DNA of 64,000 nucleotides from Rheinheimera sp. UJ63 (GCF_021568285.1 NZ_JAKGTQ010000002.1:186001-250000), one strand, 5' to 3'. Shown: positions 17,741 through 29,333, numbered from the stretch's first letter. Translations and numbers: made by a program. The notes: generated by a model not told the origin, from the sequence alone.

Positions 17741-18143
17741 GCCAGCCCTCAAAAATAATTTGTGCCGATAGGCTGTCTACTTTGTCTTTACTCAGATTAC
17801 GATAACCGCCTTCTGCAAATAGTCTACTGCGCGCATCTGCGGTGGATAAACGCTCATCATGTAGCGCGACGGCTAAACCAAAACGGCCATGGAGGCGGTT
17901 GGCGAATTTACGTGTTCGCACGGTAAAGTCTTGCTCAGTACCGTCCATATTAAGCGGTAAACCGACTAACAATAACTGCGGTTGCCAGTCTTTTATTAAG
18001 CGCTCAATCTGCTCCCATTCCGGAATGCCATCACGCGCTTTTAAAGCAGGCAGTAAGGTAGCACTGCCGGTTAATTCTGAACCGACAGCGACCCCGATAC
18101 TTTTGGTGCCATAATCAAAACATAAAATGGTGCGATGTTGCAT
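17724..18143 (-). CDS. ruvX: RuvX/YqgF, RNase H-fold putative Holliday junction resolvase / pre-16S rRNA nuclease
   Basis: 139 aa from the ATG that overlaps the yqgE TAA (TAATG); the family is usually ~138 aa, so longer starts are rejected. [13 protein letters not shown] carries the first catalytic Asp (~10). [23 protein letters not shown] (Glu) and [12 protein letters not shown] (Asp) complete the YqgF active site. The protein is implicated in 16S rRNA 5'-end processing and was first proposed to resolve Holliday junctions. Translation is likely coupled to yqgE. Confidence 0.95.
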   Translation of the reverse strand: MQHRTILCFDYGTKSIGVAVGSELTGSATLLPALKARDGIPEWEQIERLIKDWQPQLLLVGLPLNMDGTEQDFTVRTRKFANRLHGRFGLAVALHDERLSTADARSRLFAEGGYRNLSKDKVDSLSAQIIFEGWHEQQH

Positions 18144-18700
18144 TAAGCGTGGCCAGCCTCGTTGGTTAATTGCCAAGGTTTAATGCCAATGGCCGCGGTT
18201 GCGGATTGCCATTTTTCAGCATGGATCAAATCAAAAATGATATGATTATCAGCAGGCACTACTAGCCAGCTATTATCCGCAATTTCTTGCTCTAACTGGC
18301 CGGCGGTCCAACCGGCATAGCCCAGCGCCAAAATAAATTTCTCTGGCGCAGCGGCGGTGGTTAAATCCATCAAAATATCTTTTGAGGTAGTGACCATTAA
18401 GCCGTTTTCCAATGGCATACTGCTATGATAGCCCGGTTTAGCGGTATGCAATACAAAGCCACGATCACTCTGTACCGGCCCGCCAGCACAAACTTGGCTA
18501 CTGGCCACCGGGCTGTCGGCATCAAAGGTTATTTCGAGTTGTTTCAATAAATCAGCCACGCTGACCGAGAGTGGGTGATTGATAACAATACCCATAGCGC
18601 CTTCATCATTGTGCTCACAAACATAGGTTACACTGCGTTTGAACATCGGATCGTCCAAGGCAGGCATTGCAATGAGAAAATGGTTCTGAAATCCTTGCAT
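18143..18700 (-). CDS. yqgE: YqgE/AlgH family protein (DUF179)
   Basis: 185 aa. [37 protein letters not shown] is the diagnostic N-terminal stretch, read here in pieces. Further motifs are [13 protein letters not shown] and [24 protein letters not shown] is 4 nt before the ATG. The molecular function is unsettled, although AlgH in Pseudomonas was linked to alginate regulation. Its fixed place between gshB and ruvX is conserved in gammaproteobacteria. Confidence 0.95.
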   Translation of the reverse strand: MQGFQNHFLIAMPALDDPMFKRSVTYVCEHNDEGAMGIVINHPLSVSVADLLKQLEITFDADSPVASSQVCAGGPVQSDRGFVLHTAKPGYHSSMPLENGLMVTTSKDILMDLTTAAAPEKFILALGYAGWTAGQLEQEIADNSWLVVPADNHIIFDLIHAEKWQSATAAIGIKPWQLTNEAGHA

Positions 18701-18718
18701 ACAACCTCCGCGATATCA

Positions 18719-19681
18719 TTACGGCGTTAAGCGTGCTGCCAGGCGCTGTTCAATGGCGTCAAACAACATGCCGGTAATACTGATCGGAAAAGCGGCTTCG
18801 ATTTCCCGAATACAGGTTGGACTGGTGACATTGATTTCAGTTAATTTATCGCCGATAACATCTAGGCCGACGAAGATTAACCCTTTGGCTTTTAGTGTTG
18901 GACCGATGGCTTTAGCGATTTGCCAATCGGTTTCAGACAAGGCTCGAGCTTCACCTCGACCACCCGCAGCCAGATTGCCGCGTGTTTCCCCTGAAGCAGG
19001 GATCCTTGCTAAGCAGTATGGCACAGGTTCACCATCGATCACCAATATTCGTTTATCACCTTGGGTAATTTCTGGAATAAAACGTTGGGCCATAGCGTAA
19101 CGACTGCCATGTTCAGTCAGCGTTTCAATGATAACACTGATATTCGGATCGCCCGGTTGTAAGCGGAAAATCGATGCGCCGCCCATACCATCCAACGGCT
19201 TCAAAATGATATCTTGCTCAGCTTTATAAAAGGCTTTTAACCGCGCGGGATCACGGCTGACTAAGGTTTTAGGCGTAAACTGACTAAACCAGCTGGTATA
19301 GAGTTTTTCATTGGCATCACGCAGGCTTTGCGGCTTGTTGACGATCAAGGTCCCCAAGTCTTCTGCTCGCTCTAGCATGTAAGTGGCATAAATATATTCG
19401 GTATCAAACGGGGGATCTTTACGCATCAGGATCACATCAAGTTCGCTCAGGGCGATATCTTGTTCAGTACCAAATTGATACCAGCTTTGTTGATCTTGTT
19501 GAACCCGCAGCGTAACCGTGCGGGCACGCGCTTGGCCTTGTAACAAATACAAGTCGGCCATTTCCATATAATGAATTTCATAACCACGATTTTGCGCCTG
19601 CAGCAGCATGGCAAAGCTGGAATCTTTATTGATGTTGATTTGGCTGATGGGGTCCATCACGATACCCAGTTTTATCGTCAT
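18719..19681 (-). CDS. gshB: Glutathione synthetase
   Basis: 320 aa ATP-grasp ligase joining gamma-glutamylcysteine and glycine. MTIKLGIVMDPISQINI and KDPPFDTEYIYATYMLE are typical of the N-terminal domain. KPLDGMGGASIFRL is the ATP-binding loop, and FVGLDVIGDKLTEINVTSPT carries the Mg2+-binding Glu/Asn. It lies between rsmE (11 nt upstream) and yqgE (18 nt downstream) on the same strand. Confidence 0.97.
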   Translation of the reverse strand: MTIKLGIVMDPISQININKDSSFAMLLQAQNRGYEIHYMEMADLYLLQGQARARTVTLRVQQDQQSWYQFGTEQDIALSELDVILMRKDPPFDTEYIYATYMLERAEDLGTLIVNKPQSLRDANEKLYTSWFSQFTPKTLVSRDPARLKAFYKAEQDIILKPLDGMGGASIFRLQPGDPNISVIIETLTEHGSRYAMAQRFIPEITQGDKRILVIDGEPVPYCLARIPASGETRGNLAAGGRGEARALSETDWQIAKAIGPTLKAKGLIFVGLDVIGDKLTEINVTSPTCIREIEAAFPISITGMLFDAIEQRLAARLTP

Positions 19682-19692
19682 AACATTTAACC

Positions 19693-20421
19693 TTAGGCAA
19701 GATCGCCAAATTGCAATTGCAAGGCACTAATGGCGGTTAGTGCAGCCGTTTCTGTTCGTAAAATGCGCGGTCCGAGCTGAATACCCGTAAACTGAGCTTG
19801 GGCCGTAGCGATGACTTCGGCATCAGTAAAGCCGCCTTCCGGGCCAATAACCAGCCGAATTGTTTGCGCTGGACTTAATGTTTTAATGGTGGCGCTGGCG
19901 CGCGGATCCAAGGTGAGTTTTAATTCTTTTGTTTGTTGGGCCAGCCATTGCGCTAAAGAAATCGCCGAATGTACCCTTGGCACAACACTGCGACCACTTT
20001 GCTCACAGGCACTTATGGCAATTTTTTGCCATTGCTCGTTACGTTTAGCTAAACGTTCACCATCCAGTTTTACGCCACAACGTTCGGTAAACAGGGGGGT
20101 AATCTCAGTCACACCTAACTCTACGGCTTTTTGAATGGCAAAGTCCATGCGATCGCCGCGTGAAATACCCTGACCTAAGTGAATAGATAGCGGTGACTCA
20201 ACCGGGTTAGCCTGTTGTGCCACAACCTGTACCTGCACTTGCTTTTTGCTGACATCAACAATGTGGCTGTCGTAATTAAAGCCATCGCCATTAAAGAGTT
20301 GTATGGCTTGGCCCGTTTGCATGCGTAACACGCGAGACACGTGATTTGCTGCGTCATCATCAAGAAGCAGTGTTTGATTAACACTCAAAGTTTGAGGAGT
20401 ATAAATACGAGGTATACGCAT
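19693..20421 (-). CDS. rsmE: 16S rRNA (uracil(1498)-N3)-methyltransferase RsmE
   Basis: 242 aa. The N-terminal PUA-like domain begins MRIPRIY and includes HVSRVLRMQTG and FNGDG. The SPOUT domain contains QKAVELGVTEITPLFTERC, then LVIGPEGGFTDAE and LGPRILRTETAALTAI, the cofactor-binding knot. In E. coli the enzyme methylates U1498 of 16S rRNA. First gene of the gshB-yqgE-ruvX-DUF1653 group. Confidence 0.96.
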   Translation of the reverse strand: MRIPRIYTPQTLSVNQTLLLDDDAANHVSRVLRMQTGQAIQLFNGDGFNYDSHIVDVSKKQVQVQVVAQQANPVESPLSIHLGQGISRGDRMDFAIQKAVELGVTEITPLFTERCGVKLDGERLAKRNEQWQKIAISACEQSGRSVVPRVHSAISLAQWLAQQTKELKLTLDPRASATIKTLSPAQTIRLVIGPEGGFTDAEVIATAQAQFTGIQLGPRILRTETAALTAISALQLQFGDLA

Positions 20422-20477
20422 GCCGGCGGTTCCGATGCTAAAAGCGTTAATGTTAGCAGCCTGAGCTGCGGGTTCAA

Positions 20478-20508
20478 AATAAAAAACCGCTGCGAGCAGC
20501 GGTTTTGC
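20478..20508 (-). terminator. Rho-independent terminator of the AbgT-type transporter gene
   Basis: A 10-bp stem, AAAACCGCTG / CAGCGGTTTT with loop CGAG (20483-20506), is followed on the minus strand by a run of six T. It lies about 20 nt after the transporter stop and separates that gene from rsmE. Confidence 0.85.
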
Positions 20509-20526
20509 AAAGTGGCCGTAAACAAC

Positions 20527-22107
20527 TTAGCGCACTGGCACGTACTCGTAAGTTGAACCGAGGCCCAGTGGAATATCTAACGCCCAGAAGCCTAGTAAGA
20601 AGGCCGTCCAAAGCACCAGCATCACGACCGAGAAGGGCAGCATAAGCGCCACTAGGGTACCGATACCGCTATTTTTCACGTATTTCTGGCAGAACACCAC
20701 AATTAGCGGGAAGTAGGGTAGCAGTGGCGTAATAATATTAGTTGAGGAATCACCCACCCGATAAGCCGCTTGCGTTAAGTCAGGCGAGATCCCTAACTCC
20801 ATCAGCATGGGCACCATGATAGCGCCAATCAATGCCCATTTAGCCGACGCTGAACCGACCACTAAATTGACAAAGCCAGATAAGAATACAATACCCACCA
20901 GTGTCATACCCAAAGGCAAGCCCATGGCTTTTAACGCATTGGCGCCTTTTAACGCGAGTAACACACCCAGATTAGACTGGTTAAAAGCATATAAAAACAA
21001 GGCGCAGAAAAACGCCATCACAATATAATAGCCCATACCACTCATGGCATGGCTCATACCTTTGACCACATCACGGTGATTTTTTACCGAGCCAGACACA
21101 TAGCCATACACAATACCTGGCACTAAAAAGAACACAAAGATAATGGTCACAATCGATTTCATCAGTGGTGCGGCGGCAGTAAGCAATGGGTTTACACCGG
21201 CTAATACCTCTTCTGGTTTTGCTGCCCATGGCGTTTGCTCTGGCACCACGATACTCAGGGCAAGTAAGGCGATAACCGCTAACATCGATAAGCCTGCTGC
21301 TCTTAAACCACGAGACTCATTAGGCGTTAAGGCTTCCATTGTCACCATTTGTGACGTATCACCATCAACTTTAGTACTTTTCAACCGAGGTTCAATCACT
21401 TTATCCGTCAGCACCCAACCAATGGCAACAATCAAAAAGGTTGAAGCGGTGGTAAAGATATAGTTGTTAAGCGGGTTGATGGTGACACTGGGGTCAAGAA
21501 TTTGTGCTGAGGTTTGCGTTAAACCGGCCAGTAATGGATCTAAGCTTGAAGGCACAAAAAAGGTGGCAGAGAAGCCGCCAGATACACCCGCGAAGGCGGC
21601 AGCAATACCGGCTAATGGATGACGACCTGCAGCATAGAATATCACTGCGCCAAGCGGTACCACGAGCACATAGCCTGCATCAACGGCAACGTGGCTGAGT
21701 ACACCTACCGCAACAAGTACTGGGGTCAGTAGCATTTTCGGGGTAACGGATAAAATTGAGCGTAGGCCAGCATTAATAAAACCGGTATATTCGGCAACGC
21801 CTAAACCTAGCATCGCAACCAGTACCACACCCAGCGGCGGGAAGGTGACAAAGGTATTGACAATATTGGAGGTGAAGTTCGTTAACGCTTCACCAGAAAG
21901 CAAGTTGACTATGGCAATTTGTTGACCAGAGCGAGGGTCCAGTTCATCAAAGCTCACGCCAGACAGTAACCACGAGGTTACCCAAACAATCACCATTAAC
22001 AATGCAAATAATACGGCAGGATCGGGCAATTTATTACCCACCACCTCAATCGTATTGAGCGCACGATTCATCCAGCCATTGTTATTGGCTGCGGTTTGTT
22101 CAGACAT
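20527..22107 (-). CDS. AbgT-family transporter (p-aminobenzoyl-glutamate/drug efflux type)
   Basis: 526 aa with about 12 hydrophobic segments. Family marks are a NKLPDPAVLFALLMVIVW opening, AYRVGDSSTNIITPLLPYFPLI near the C-terminus, and GSASAKWALIGAIMVPM. E. coli AbgT imports p-aminobenzoyl-glutamate for folate salvage, while the homologues MtrF and YdaH export sulfonamides; the direction here is unknown. GGATAT precedes the ATG. It is transcribed alone, with its own terminator downstream. Confidence 0.92.
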   Translation of the reverse strand: MSEQTAANNNGWMNRALNTIEVVGNKLPDPAVLFALLMVIVWVTSWLLSGVSFDELDPRSGQQIAIVNLLSGEALTNFTSNIVNTFVTFPPLGVVLVAMLGLGVAEYTGFINAGLRSILSVTPKMLLTPVLVAVGVLSHVAVDAGYVLVVPLGAVIFYAAGRHPLAGIAAAFAGVSGGFSATFFVPSSLDPLLAGLTQTSAQILDPSVTINPLNNYIFTTASTFLIVAIGWVLTDKVIEPRLKSTKVDGDTSQMVTMEALTPNESRGLRAAGLSMLAVIALLALSIVVPEQTPWAAKPEEVLAGVNPLLTAAAPLMKSIVTIIFVFFLVPGIVYGYVSGSVKNHRDVVKGMSHAMSGMGYYIVMAFFCALFLYAFNQSNLGVLLALKGANALKAMGLPLGMTLVGIVFLSGFVNLVVGSASAKWALIGAIMVPMLMELGISPDLTQAAYRVGDSSTNIITPLLPYFPLIVVFCQKYVKNSGIGTLVALMLPFSVVMLVLWTAFLLGFWALDIPLGLGSTYEYVPVR

Positions 22108-22236
22108 AACATATCCTTTTTTATTTTTTTATTGTGTACTCACTGTTACAGTGAATGACCCTGGAAGGTACAACTAATCAATAATCATACACAAAACTTG
22201 GCGTCAGGTAAGCGGCAAATCAGCTGAACGGCCATT

Positions 22237-22276
22237 AAAAAAAGAAAAAAGGAGAGCTGAGCTCTCCTTTTTTTAG
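22237..22276 (-). terminator. Rho-independent terminator of metK
   Basis: The palindrome GGAGAGCTGAGCTCTCC (22251-22267) is flanked by A-rich sequence to the left and a T-run to the right. On the minus strand the hairpin is followed by T6-C-T7, 28 nt past the metK stop. It is nearly symmetrical and could work in both directions. Confidence 0.85.
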
Positions 22277-22294
22277 TTTTTATACAACAACTGC

Positions 22295-23443
22295 TTATTT
22301 TGCGTACTGACGCAGTAACTCGGCTTTATCGGTTTGTTCCCACGGGAACTCGTTGCGGCCGAAGTGACCATAAGCGGCAGTAGGCAGATAAATCGGTCTT
22401 TCCAGTTGCAGCATTTCAATTAAACCGTGTGGGCGAAGATCGAAATGTTCACGCACCAGTTTGATTAACTCATCTTCACTCAGTTTGCTGGTGCCGAAGG
22501 TTTCTAAGCTGATAGAAGTTGGCTCAGCTACGCCGATGGCATAAGACACTTGTAATTCAAGACGCTCGGCCAAGCCGGCAGCCACTAAGTTTTTCGCAAC
22601 ATAACGCGCAGCGTAAGCCGCTGAGCGGTCAACTTTTGATGGATCTTTACCTGAGAAAGCGCCACCACCGTGACGTGCCATACCACCGTAAGAGTCAACG
22701 ATGATTTTACGACCGGTTAAACCACAGTCGCCCATTGGGCCGCCAATGACGAAACGGCCAGTAGGGTTAATAAAATATTTGGTTTTGCTGGTGAGCCATT
22801 CAGCCGGTAATACCGGTTTAATAATGGTTTCCATTACGGCTTCACGTAAATCAGCGGTGCTAATCGTGTCACAATGCTGCGTTGACAATACCACTGCATC
22901 GATACCGATGGGCTTACCGTCTTCATAAATGAAGCTTAACTGCGATTTCGCATCGGGGCGTAACCACGGTAAAGTACCGTCTTTACGTACTTGCGCCTGA
23001 CGCTGTACTAAACGGTGAGAATAAGTAATAGGAGCAGGCATCAAAACGTCGGTTTCGTTGCTTGCATAGCCAAACATTAAACCTTGGTCACCTGCGCCTT
23101 GCTCGCTTGGATCGGCACGGTCAACACCTTGGTTAATGTCAGGAGATTGTTTACCAATTGCGTTTAACACTGCGCAAGAGTCAGCGTCAAAGCCCATGTC
23201 TGAATGGGTATAACCGATTTCACGCACGGTTTTGCGAACGAGCTCTTCGATATCAACCCAAGCTGAAGTAGTGATTTCACCACCCACAAGTACCATACCG
23301 GTTTTAACGAAGGTTTCACACGCAACACGTGCTTTACTGTCTTGTTCTAAAATTGCATCCAGCACTGCGTCTGAAATCTGATCGGCAATTTTATCCGGAT
23401 GTCCTTCAGAAACTGACTCAGACGTGAAAATATGTTGTGCCAT
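22295..23443 (-). CDS. metK: S-adenosylmethionine synthetase
   Basis: 382 aa from the ATG at 23443 ([19 protein letters not shown]); upstream in-frame starts add an unconserved 24-residue tail. [16 protein letters not shown], the loop [12 protein letters not shown] and [16 protein letters not shown] (phosphate/metal binding) are all present. The enzyme makes SAM from methionine and ATP, feeding the several methyltransferases of the window. A perfect met-box octamer sits ~190 nt upstream. Confidence 0.97.
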   Translation of the reverse strand: MAQHIFTSESVSEGHPDKIADQISDAVLDAILEQDSKARVACETFVKTGMVLVGGEITTSAWVDIEELVRKTVREIGYTHSDMGFDADSCAVLNAIGKQSPDINQGVDRADPSEQGAGDQGLMFGYASNETDVLMPAPITYSHRLVQRQAQVRKDGTLPWLRPDAKSQLSFIYEDGKPIGIDAVVLSTQHCDTISTADLREAVMETIIKPVLPAEWLTSKTKYFINPTGRFVIGGPMGDCGLTGRKIIVDSYGGMARHGGGAFSGKDPSKVDRSAAYAARYVAKNLVAAGLAERLELQVSYAIGVAEPTSISLETFGTSKLSEDELIKLVREHFDLRPHGLIEMLQLERPIYLPTAAYGHFGRNEFPWEQTDKAELLRQYAK

Positions 23444-23805
23444 TAGTTGTTTTCCACCACGTTGGTTAATGCGGAATGCGCCAAAGCGCCTGTCTAAAAT
23501 TACGCCTATTTGCAAAAGGTTGTACCGGCAAGCTATGCCAGTGCAGGTTGCAAAGTGATGGGCGCCAAAAAAATAGCCGCTAATTTTAGTGAAAACCGCG
23601 GCTGATTACCAGTAATATTTGACGCCCAGACGTCTTTCTTTCCGTCAATTACGCCACTCGTTGTTTTTAGATCAGATGCCAAGGAAATAAAGGCATCTAG
23701 CAAGATTAACATTTGCCATCTGCCGGCAGCTGAGTGAAAATAGTGGCAATTTAAGCAGCAAGCTAGGCGCTTAACCTGCCTTGCGCCCAATTTTCAGGAG
23801 TAAAC
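23444..23805. promoter_or_regulatory. metK-tkt divergent intergenic region with a MetJ-type met box
   Basis: This 362-bp gap between divergent metK and tkt has no supported gene; a minus-strand open frame here has no conserved features. At 23628-23635 lies AGACGTCT, identical to the E. coli MetJ half-operator, with a weaker neighbouring octamer GGGCGTCA read on the metK strand. MetJ needs at least two adjacent boxes, so this is a plausible but incomplete operator. A TTGACG that could serve as a metK -35 lies just upstream of it. On the plus strand CAGGAG is a good tkt ribosome-binding site. Confidence 0.5.
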
Positions 23806-25803
23806 ATGCCATCTCGTAAACAACTTGCTAATGCTATCCGTGCACTCAGCATGGATGCGGTACAACAAGCTAAATCGGGCCACCCAGGTGCACCCATGGG
23901 CATGGCAGATATTGCCGAAGTACTCTGGCGGGATTACTTGAAGCATAACCCAACCAATCCAAATTGGGCTGATCGTGATCGCTTTGTGTTATCAAACGGC
24001 CATGGCTCAATGCTGATTTATTCTTTATTACATCTTAGTGGTTATCAGTTAAGCATTGACGATCTAAAACAATTTCGTCAATTACACTCTAAAACCCCGG
24101 GTCACCCAGAATACGGTTATGCCCCTGGTGTAGAAACCACTACGGGTCCATTAGGGCAGGGTATTACTAACGCCGTAGGTATGGCTTTAGCAGAAAAAGC
24201 CTTAGCCGCACAATTTAATCAGCCAGGTTTTGATATCGTTGATCACTTTACTTACGTGTTCTTAGGCGATGGCTGCTTAATGGAAGGCATTTCGCATGAA
24301 GCCTGTTCTTTAGCGGGTACTTTAGGCTTAGGTAAGCTGATAGCCTTTTGGGATGATAACGGTATTTCTATCGATGGCCACGTTGAAGGCTGGTTTACTG
24401 ATAATACTCCAGCGCGCTTTGAAGCCTACGGCTGGCACGTTGTGCCGAATGTCGATGGTCATGATCCTGAAGCAGTAAAAGCAGCCATTGAGCAAGCGCG
24501 TGCGGTTACCGATAAACCCACCTTGATTTGTTGTAAAACGGTGATTGGTTATGGCTCGCCTAATAAAGGTGGTAGCCATGATTGTCATGGCGCACCGCTG
24601 GGCGATGCCGAAATTGTCGCTGCTCGCGCCTTTTTACAATGGCCCCATGCGCCTTTTGATATTCCAGCAGATATTTATGCAGATTGGGATGCGAAAACCA
24701 CTGGCCAACAAGCAGAAGCAAAGTGGCAACAACTGTTTGCTAGCTATCAAGCGGCTCACCCCGCTTTAGCCGCGGAGTTTTTACGGCGCAGCAGTGGAGC
24801 ATTACCGGCGAATTGGGCAGAGCAAAGCCAAGCCTATATTGCTAAGCTACAAGCTAACCCGGCAACGATTGCCACGCGTAAAGCATCGCAAAATGCGCTA
24901 AATAATTTTGGCCCTTTATTGCCTGAGTTTATGGGCGGTTCGGCCGATTTAGCCGGTTCTAACCTAACTATTTGGTCGGGCAGTAAGCCGCTGACTGCCA
25001 AGGATGCCAGCGGTAATTATGTTTATTACGGCGTGCGTGAGTTTGGCATGTCAGCCATGATGAATGGTATTGCCTTACATGGCGGCTTTGTACCTTATGG
25101 TGCGACCTTCTTAATGTTTATGGAATATGCACGCAATGCCGTGCGCATGGCCGCATTAATGAAGCAACGGGTTATTTTTGTTTACACGCACGATTCCATT
25201 GGTTTAGGTGAAGATGGTCCAACACACCAACCGGTAGAGCAACTAGCCAGTTTACGTGTTACCCCTAATTTAATGAATTGGCGTCCTTGTGACCAAGTTG
25301 AATCAGCGGTGGCTTGGCAACAAGCTATCGAGCGAAGTGAAGGGCCAAGCAGCCTGATTTTTACGCGTCAAAACTTGGTGCAACAAACCCGTAATGCTGA
25401 GCAATTAGACGCGATTAAACGCGGTGGTTATGTGCTATTAGATAGCGTTGATGCACCTGAGCTGATTTTTATTGCCACAGGTTCAGAAGTGGAACTGGCT
25501 ATGCAAGCAGCAAAACAATTACAAGCTGACGGAAAAGCGGTACGTGTTGTTTCCATGCCCTCCACCGATGTGTTTGAGCAACAAGATGCCGCATATCGTG
25601 AAGCCGTTTTGCCAAAAGCCGTAACCAAACGTGTTGCGGTAGAAGCGGGCATTACAGATACATGGTATAAGTATGTGGGTTTGAACGGTGCCATCATTGG
25701 TATGAACTCTTTTGGTGAGTCAGCCCCGGCAGAGCAATTATTTGCTCACTTTGGTATCACTACCGAAAAAGTACTTGAGGCGGCTCAGCAATTACTGAGC
25801 TAA
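23806..25803 (+). CDS. tkt: Transketolase
   Basis: 665 aa, full length. It moves two-carbon ketol units in the pentose phosphate pathway using thiamine diphosphate. Visible are [25 protein letters not shown], the ThDP motif GDGCLMEG...NG (~155-187), and the pyrimidine-binding region with [19 protein letters not shown]. The next gene makes use of erythrose-4-phosphate, a transketolase product. CAGGAG precedes the ATG. Confidence 0.97.
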   Translation: MPSRKQLANAIRALSMDAVQQAKSGHPGAPMGMADIAEVLWRDYLKHNPTNPNWADRDRFVLSNGHGSMLIYSLLHLSGYQLSIDDLKQFRQLHSKTPGHPEYGYAPGVETTTGPLGQGITNAVGMALAEKALAAQFNQPGFDIVDHFTYVFLGDGCLMEGISHEACSLAGTLGLGKLIAFWDDNGISIDGHVEGWFTDNTPARFEAYGWHVVPNVDGHDPEAVKAAIEQARAVTDKPTLICCKTVIGYGSPNKGGSHDCHGAPLGDAEIVAARAFLQWPHAPFDIPADIYADWDAKTTGQQAEAKWQQLFASYQAAHPALAAEFLRRSSGALPANWAEQSQAYIAKLQANPATIATRKASQNALNNFGPLLPEFMGGSADLAGSNLTIWSGSKPLTAKDASGNYVYYGVREFGMSAMMNGIALHGGFVPYGATFLMFMEYARNAVRMAALMKQRVIFVYTHDSIGLGEDGPTHQPVEQLASLRVTPNLMNWRPCDQVESAVAWQQAIERSEGPSSLIFTRQNLVQQTRNAEQLDAIKRGGYVLLDSVDAPELIFIATGSEVELAMQAAKQLQADGKAVRVVSMPSTDVFEQQDAAYREAVLPKAVTKRVAVEAGITDTWYKYVGLNGAIIGMNSFGESAPAEQLFAHFGITTEKVLEAAQQLLS

Positions 25804-26003
25804 GTTAAGCTTTTATAACGGCTCATGTTGAGCCTGTGCTGTTCATATCAACGCTAATGGGGCCAACAAGGCCTCGTTACGCCGGCAAGGATGCATGAGG
25901 TATGGTGGTGATGTTTTGCATCATCACCCTGCTTCATTTCATATTTGCACGGCGCGTTAGGTGCACAGTATTACCCGCAGATAAGGTTCTTGCAGTTACG
26001 TTT

Positions 26004-27011
26004 ATGGCAATAAAACTGGCAATAAACGGCTTTGGCCGTATTGGACGCAATATCTTACGTGCCATTTATGAAAATGGCTGGCAACAGCAATTTCAAGTCG
26101 TCGCGATTAATGAATTGGCCGACGCAGCCGGTGTCGCACATTTATTAAAGTATGACAGCTCGCACGGTCGATTTGGTTATGCTGTGCAATCGTTTGCGGG
26201 GGGGATAACGGTGGCTGGCGATAATATTGCGTTATTTGCTCAGGCCGATCCGTTGGAATTACCTTGGCGCGAATTAGCAGTGGATGTGGTACTGGAGTGT
26301 ACCGGCATTTTTTCTACCCGAGAGCACGCACAGTGGCATCTCGATGCGGGTGCCAAGCAAGTGTTATTTTCACATCCCGCGGCAGCGGACATTGATGCCA
26401 CTATTATATACGGTATTAATCAGCACTTACTCGAACCGAGCATGCAAGTTATTTCAGCCGGTTCTTGTACCACTAATTGTATCGTGCCGGTGATTCAGGT
26501 GCTCGATCAGCATTTTGGTGTGGAAAGCGGTACCATCACGACGATCCATGCCTCGATGAATGATCAACAAGTCATCGACGCTTATCATCCTGATCTCCGC
26601 CGCACGCGAGCGGCCAGTCAATCGATTATACCGGTGGATACCAAATTAGCCTTGGGTATCGAACGCATTATGCCACACTTAGCTGGCCGTTTTGAGGCCA
26701 TTGCAGTGCGGGTACCTACGTTAAATGTCACGGCAATGGATTTAAGCGTTACCTTAGATCATGATGTCAGTATTCATGATATCAACCGGGTGTTACGCGA
26801 AGCCAGCCAACAAGCATTGCGCGGTATCCTCGATTATACTGAAGAGCCTTTAGTTTCTGTCGATTTTAATCATGATCCACATTCCTGTATTGTTGATGGC
26901 TCGCAAACGCGGGTTAGTCATAAACGTTTAGTTAAGTGTCTAGTTTGGTGCGATAACGAGTGGGGTTTTGCCAATCGTATGTTGGATACCGCCAGAGCTA
27001 TGGCAGGGTAA
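26004..27011 (+). CDS. epd: D-erythrose-4-phosphate dehydrogenase (Epd, GAPDH family)
   Basis: 335 aa from the ATG at 26004; the frame extends upstream to 25902 but that part is not GAPDH-like. NAD-binding [17 protein letters not shown] opens the protein. The active-site Cys is in [38 protein letters not shown] and [16 protein letters not shown] are typical of Epd rather than glycolytic Gap. Epd oxidises erythrose-4-phosphate for pyridoxal phosphate synthesis. It is followed by pgk and fba, the classic epd-pgk-fba order. No clear Shine-Dalgarno is seen. Confidence 0.92.
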   Translation: MAIKLAINGFGRIGRNILRAIYENGWQQQFQVVAINELADAAGVAHLLKYDSSHGRFGYAVQSFAGGITVAGDNIALFAQADPLELPWRELAVDVVLECTGIFSTREHAQWHLDAGAKQVLFSHPAAADIDATIIYGINQHLLEPSMQVISAGSCTTNCIVPVIQVLDQHFGVESGTITTIHASMNDQQVIDAYHPDLRRTRAASQSIIPVDTKLALGIERIMPHLAGRFEAIAVRVPTLNVTAMDLSVTLDHDVSIHDINRVLREASQQALRGILDYTEEPLVSVDFNHDPHSCIVDGSQTRVSHKRLVKCLVWCDNEWGFANRMLDTARAMAG

Positions 27012-27033
27012 GCTTTTTGCAATGGAGAATAAA

Positions 27034-28215
27034 ATGTCAGTAATTCGCATGTCCGAACTGGATCTTAGCGGTAAAAGAGTTTTAATCCGCGAAGATTTAA
27101 ATGTCCCTGTTAGTGAGGGGGTTGTTACCTCAGATGCGCGCTTAAGAGCGGCAATGCCAACCATCGAGTTAGCGTTAAGCAAGGGCGCAAAAGTGATGGT
27201 GATGTCGCATTTAGGCCGACCTGAAGAAGGCGTCTTTGACAGCGCCTCATCGATGCAACCCGTGGCTGATTATTTAGCAAAAGCACTCACTGTCCCTGTG
27301 CGGTTAGTCGCCGATTATCTTGAGGGGATCGAGGTTAACGCTGGTGAAGTGGTGGTTTTTGAAAACGTGCGCTTTAATAAAGGCGAAGGCAAAAACAATG
27401 ACGAGCTGGCAAAAAAGTTAGCGGCATTATGTGATGTGTTTGTGATGGACGCTTTTGGTACAGCGCATCGCGCACAAGCGTCTACTCACGGTGTGGCTAA
27501 GTATGCACCTGTTGCCTGTGCGGGCCCTTTGCTCACCGCTGAATTAGATGCCTTAGCCGCAGCACTGAAAAATCCGAAACGGCCATTGGTGGCTATTGTC
27601 GGTGGTTCGAAAGTGTCAACTAAACTCACGGTACTGGAATCTTTATCCAATATTGTGGACCAACTGATTGTCGGTGGCGGTATTGCCAATACCTTTATTG
27701 CCGCCAATGGCCATAATGTCGGTAAATCGTTATGCGAAAATGATTTAATCCCAGAAGCGCAGCGCTTGATGGCTCAAGCAAAAGCGCGCGGTGGCAACAT
27801 TCCTGTACCCACAGATGTCGTGGTGGGTAGCGCCTTTAGTGCTGATACAGTAGCGGTTTTAAAACCGGTTGCTACAGTTAACAATGATGACATGATCTTT
27901 GATATCGGACCAGACAGCATTGCCGAACTTACCGCTATACTAAAACAAGCCGGCACGATAGTCTGGAATGGTCCTGTTGGGGTGTTCGAATTTGCGCAGT
28001 TTGGCGCAGGTACTGAAGCTTTAGCTCGCGCTATTGCAGAAAGCTCAGCGTTTTCTATTGCAGGTGGGGGAGATACCTTAGCCGCAATTGATAAATATGG
28101 TGTAGCGGCAGATATTTCTTATATCTCAACCGGTGGTGGTGCCTTTTTGGAGTTTTTAGAAGGTAAAACCTTACCAGCGGTCGCCATTTTAGAAGAACGT
28201 GCAAAAAAATCTTAA
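27034..28215 (+). CDS. pgk: Phosphoglycerate kinase
   Basis: 393 aa from the ATG at 27034 ([16 protein letters not shown]), which has GGAG at proper spacing. [40 protein letters not shown] and the C-terminal [14 protein letters not shown] nucleotide motif are present. It transfers phosphate from 1,3-bisphosphoglycerate to ADP in glycolysis. It starts 22 nt after epd. Confidence 0.97.
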   Translation: MSVIRMSELDLSGKRVLIREDLNVPVSEGVVTSDARLRAAMPTIELALSKGAKVMVMSHLGRPEEGVFDSASSMQPVADYLAKALTVPVRLVADYLEGIEVNAGEVVVFENVRFNKGEGKNNDELAKKLAALCDVFVMDAFGTAHRAQASTHGVAKYAPVACAGPLLTAELDALAAALKNPKRPLVAIVGGSKVSTKLTVLESLSNIVDQLIVGGGIANTFIAANGHNVGKSLCENDLIPEAQRLMAQAKARGGNIPVPTDVVVGSAFSADTVAVLKPVATVNNDDMIFDIGPDSIAELTAILKQAGTIVWNGPVGVFEFAQFGAGTEALARAIAESSAFSIAGGGDTLAAIDKYGVAADISYISTGGGAFLEFLEGKTLPAVAILEERAKKS

Positions 28216-28268
28216 AATAACAAAACTAAAATCTTACTACTGTACCTAACAAAAAAAGAGAGGAACTC

Positions 28269-29333
28269 ATGGCACTGATATCATTACGGCAAATGCTGGA
28301 TCACGCCGCCGAATTTGGTTACGGCATCCCGGCATTTAACGTGAATAATCTGGAGCAAATGCGCGCTATTATGCTGGCAGCTGAGAAAACCGACAGTCCG
28401 GTTATCGTGCAAGCATCGGCAGGCGCGCGGAAATATGCTGGCGCACCTTTCTTGCGTCACTTAATTTTAGCTGCGGTGGAAGAGTTTCCACATGTGCCGG
28501 TTGTGATGCATCAAGATCACGGTACCTCATTAGGTATTTGCCAACGCTCAATTCAGTTAGGTTTTTCATCAGTCATGATGGATGGCTCGCTAGCGGAAGA
28601 CGGTAAAACCCCAACTGACTATGCTTACAATGTGAATATAACGCGCAAAGTTGTTGAAATAGCGCATGCTTGTGGTGTATCGGTTGAGGGCGAGTTAGGT
28701 TGTTTGGGCTCGCTTGAAACTGGCGACGCGGGTGAAGAGGATGGCATTGGTGCAGTGGGTAAACTAACGCACGATCAAATGCTTACTGATCCGGAAGAAG
28801 CCGCACAGTTTGTTCGCGAAACACATGTTGATGCCTTAGCCATTGCTTGTGGTACTTCTCATGGTGCCTATAAGTTTAGTCGGCCACCAACAGACGACAT
28901 TCTGGCGATTGACCGGATTAAAGCGATCCACCAACGTATTCCAAATACTCACCTTGTTATGCATGGCTCTTCTTCAGTGCCGCAAGACTGGTTGGAGATT
29001 ATTAATGAATATGGCGGTGCTATTCCTGAAACCTATGGCGTTCCGGTTGAACAGATCCAGCAGGGAATCAAATTTGGTGTGCGTAAAATTAACATCGATA
29101 CTGATTTGCGCTTAGCGTCTACAGGTGCTATACGGCGTTATATGGCAAAGCACCCTGCAGAATTTGATCCTCGTAAGTATTTACAAGAGTCTGTGAAGGC
29201 AATGTCTGATATCTGTATTGCACGTTATGAGGCATTTGGCTGTGCTGGCCAAGGTAGTAAAATTAAGCCATTATCTTTAGATGCGATGGTAGATTTGTAT
29301 ACGGCAGGCAAATTAGTGCCGCATATAAAATAA
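28269..29333 (+). CDS. fba: Class II fructose-1,6-bisphosphate aldolase
   Basis: 354 aa. The zinc-site region [30 protein letters not shown] is read here in pieces; it carries the two metal-binding His and the catalytic Asp. [10 protein letters not shown] and [14 protein letters not shown] mark the phosphate-binding C-terminal part. The length and the long [17 protein letters not shown] region fit the CbbA/Fba type of class IIA-B aldolases found in marine gammaproteobacteria. GAGAGGA lies before the ATG, and the gene is the last of epd-pgk-fba. Confidence 0.96.
   Translation: MALISLRQMLDHAAEFGYGIPAFNVNNLEQMRAIMLAAEKTDSPVIVQASAGARKYAGAPFLRHLILAAVEEFPHVPVVMHQDHGTSLGICQRSIQLGFSSVMMDGSLAEDGKTPTDYAYNVNITRKVVEIAHACGVSVEGELGCLGSLETGDAGEEDGIGAVGKLTHDQMLTDPEEAAQFVRETHVDALAIACGTSHGAYKFSRPPTDDILAIDRIKAIHQRIPNTHLVMHGSSSVPQDWLEIINEYGGAIPETYGVPVEQIQQGIKFGVRKINIDTDLRLASTGAIRRYMAKHPAEFDPRKYLQESVKAMSDICIARYEAFGCAGQGSKIKPLSLDAMVDLYTAGKLVPHIK

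Noticed and set aside
23533-23790. Minus-strand 85-codon open frame in the metK-tkt gap
   Set aside because: It covers the putative metK promoter and met box, has no domain and no credible start.
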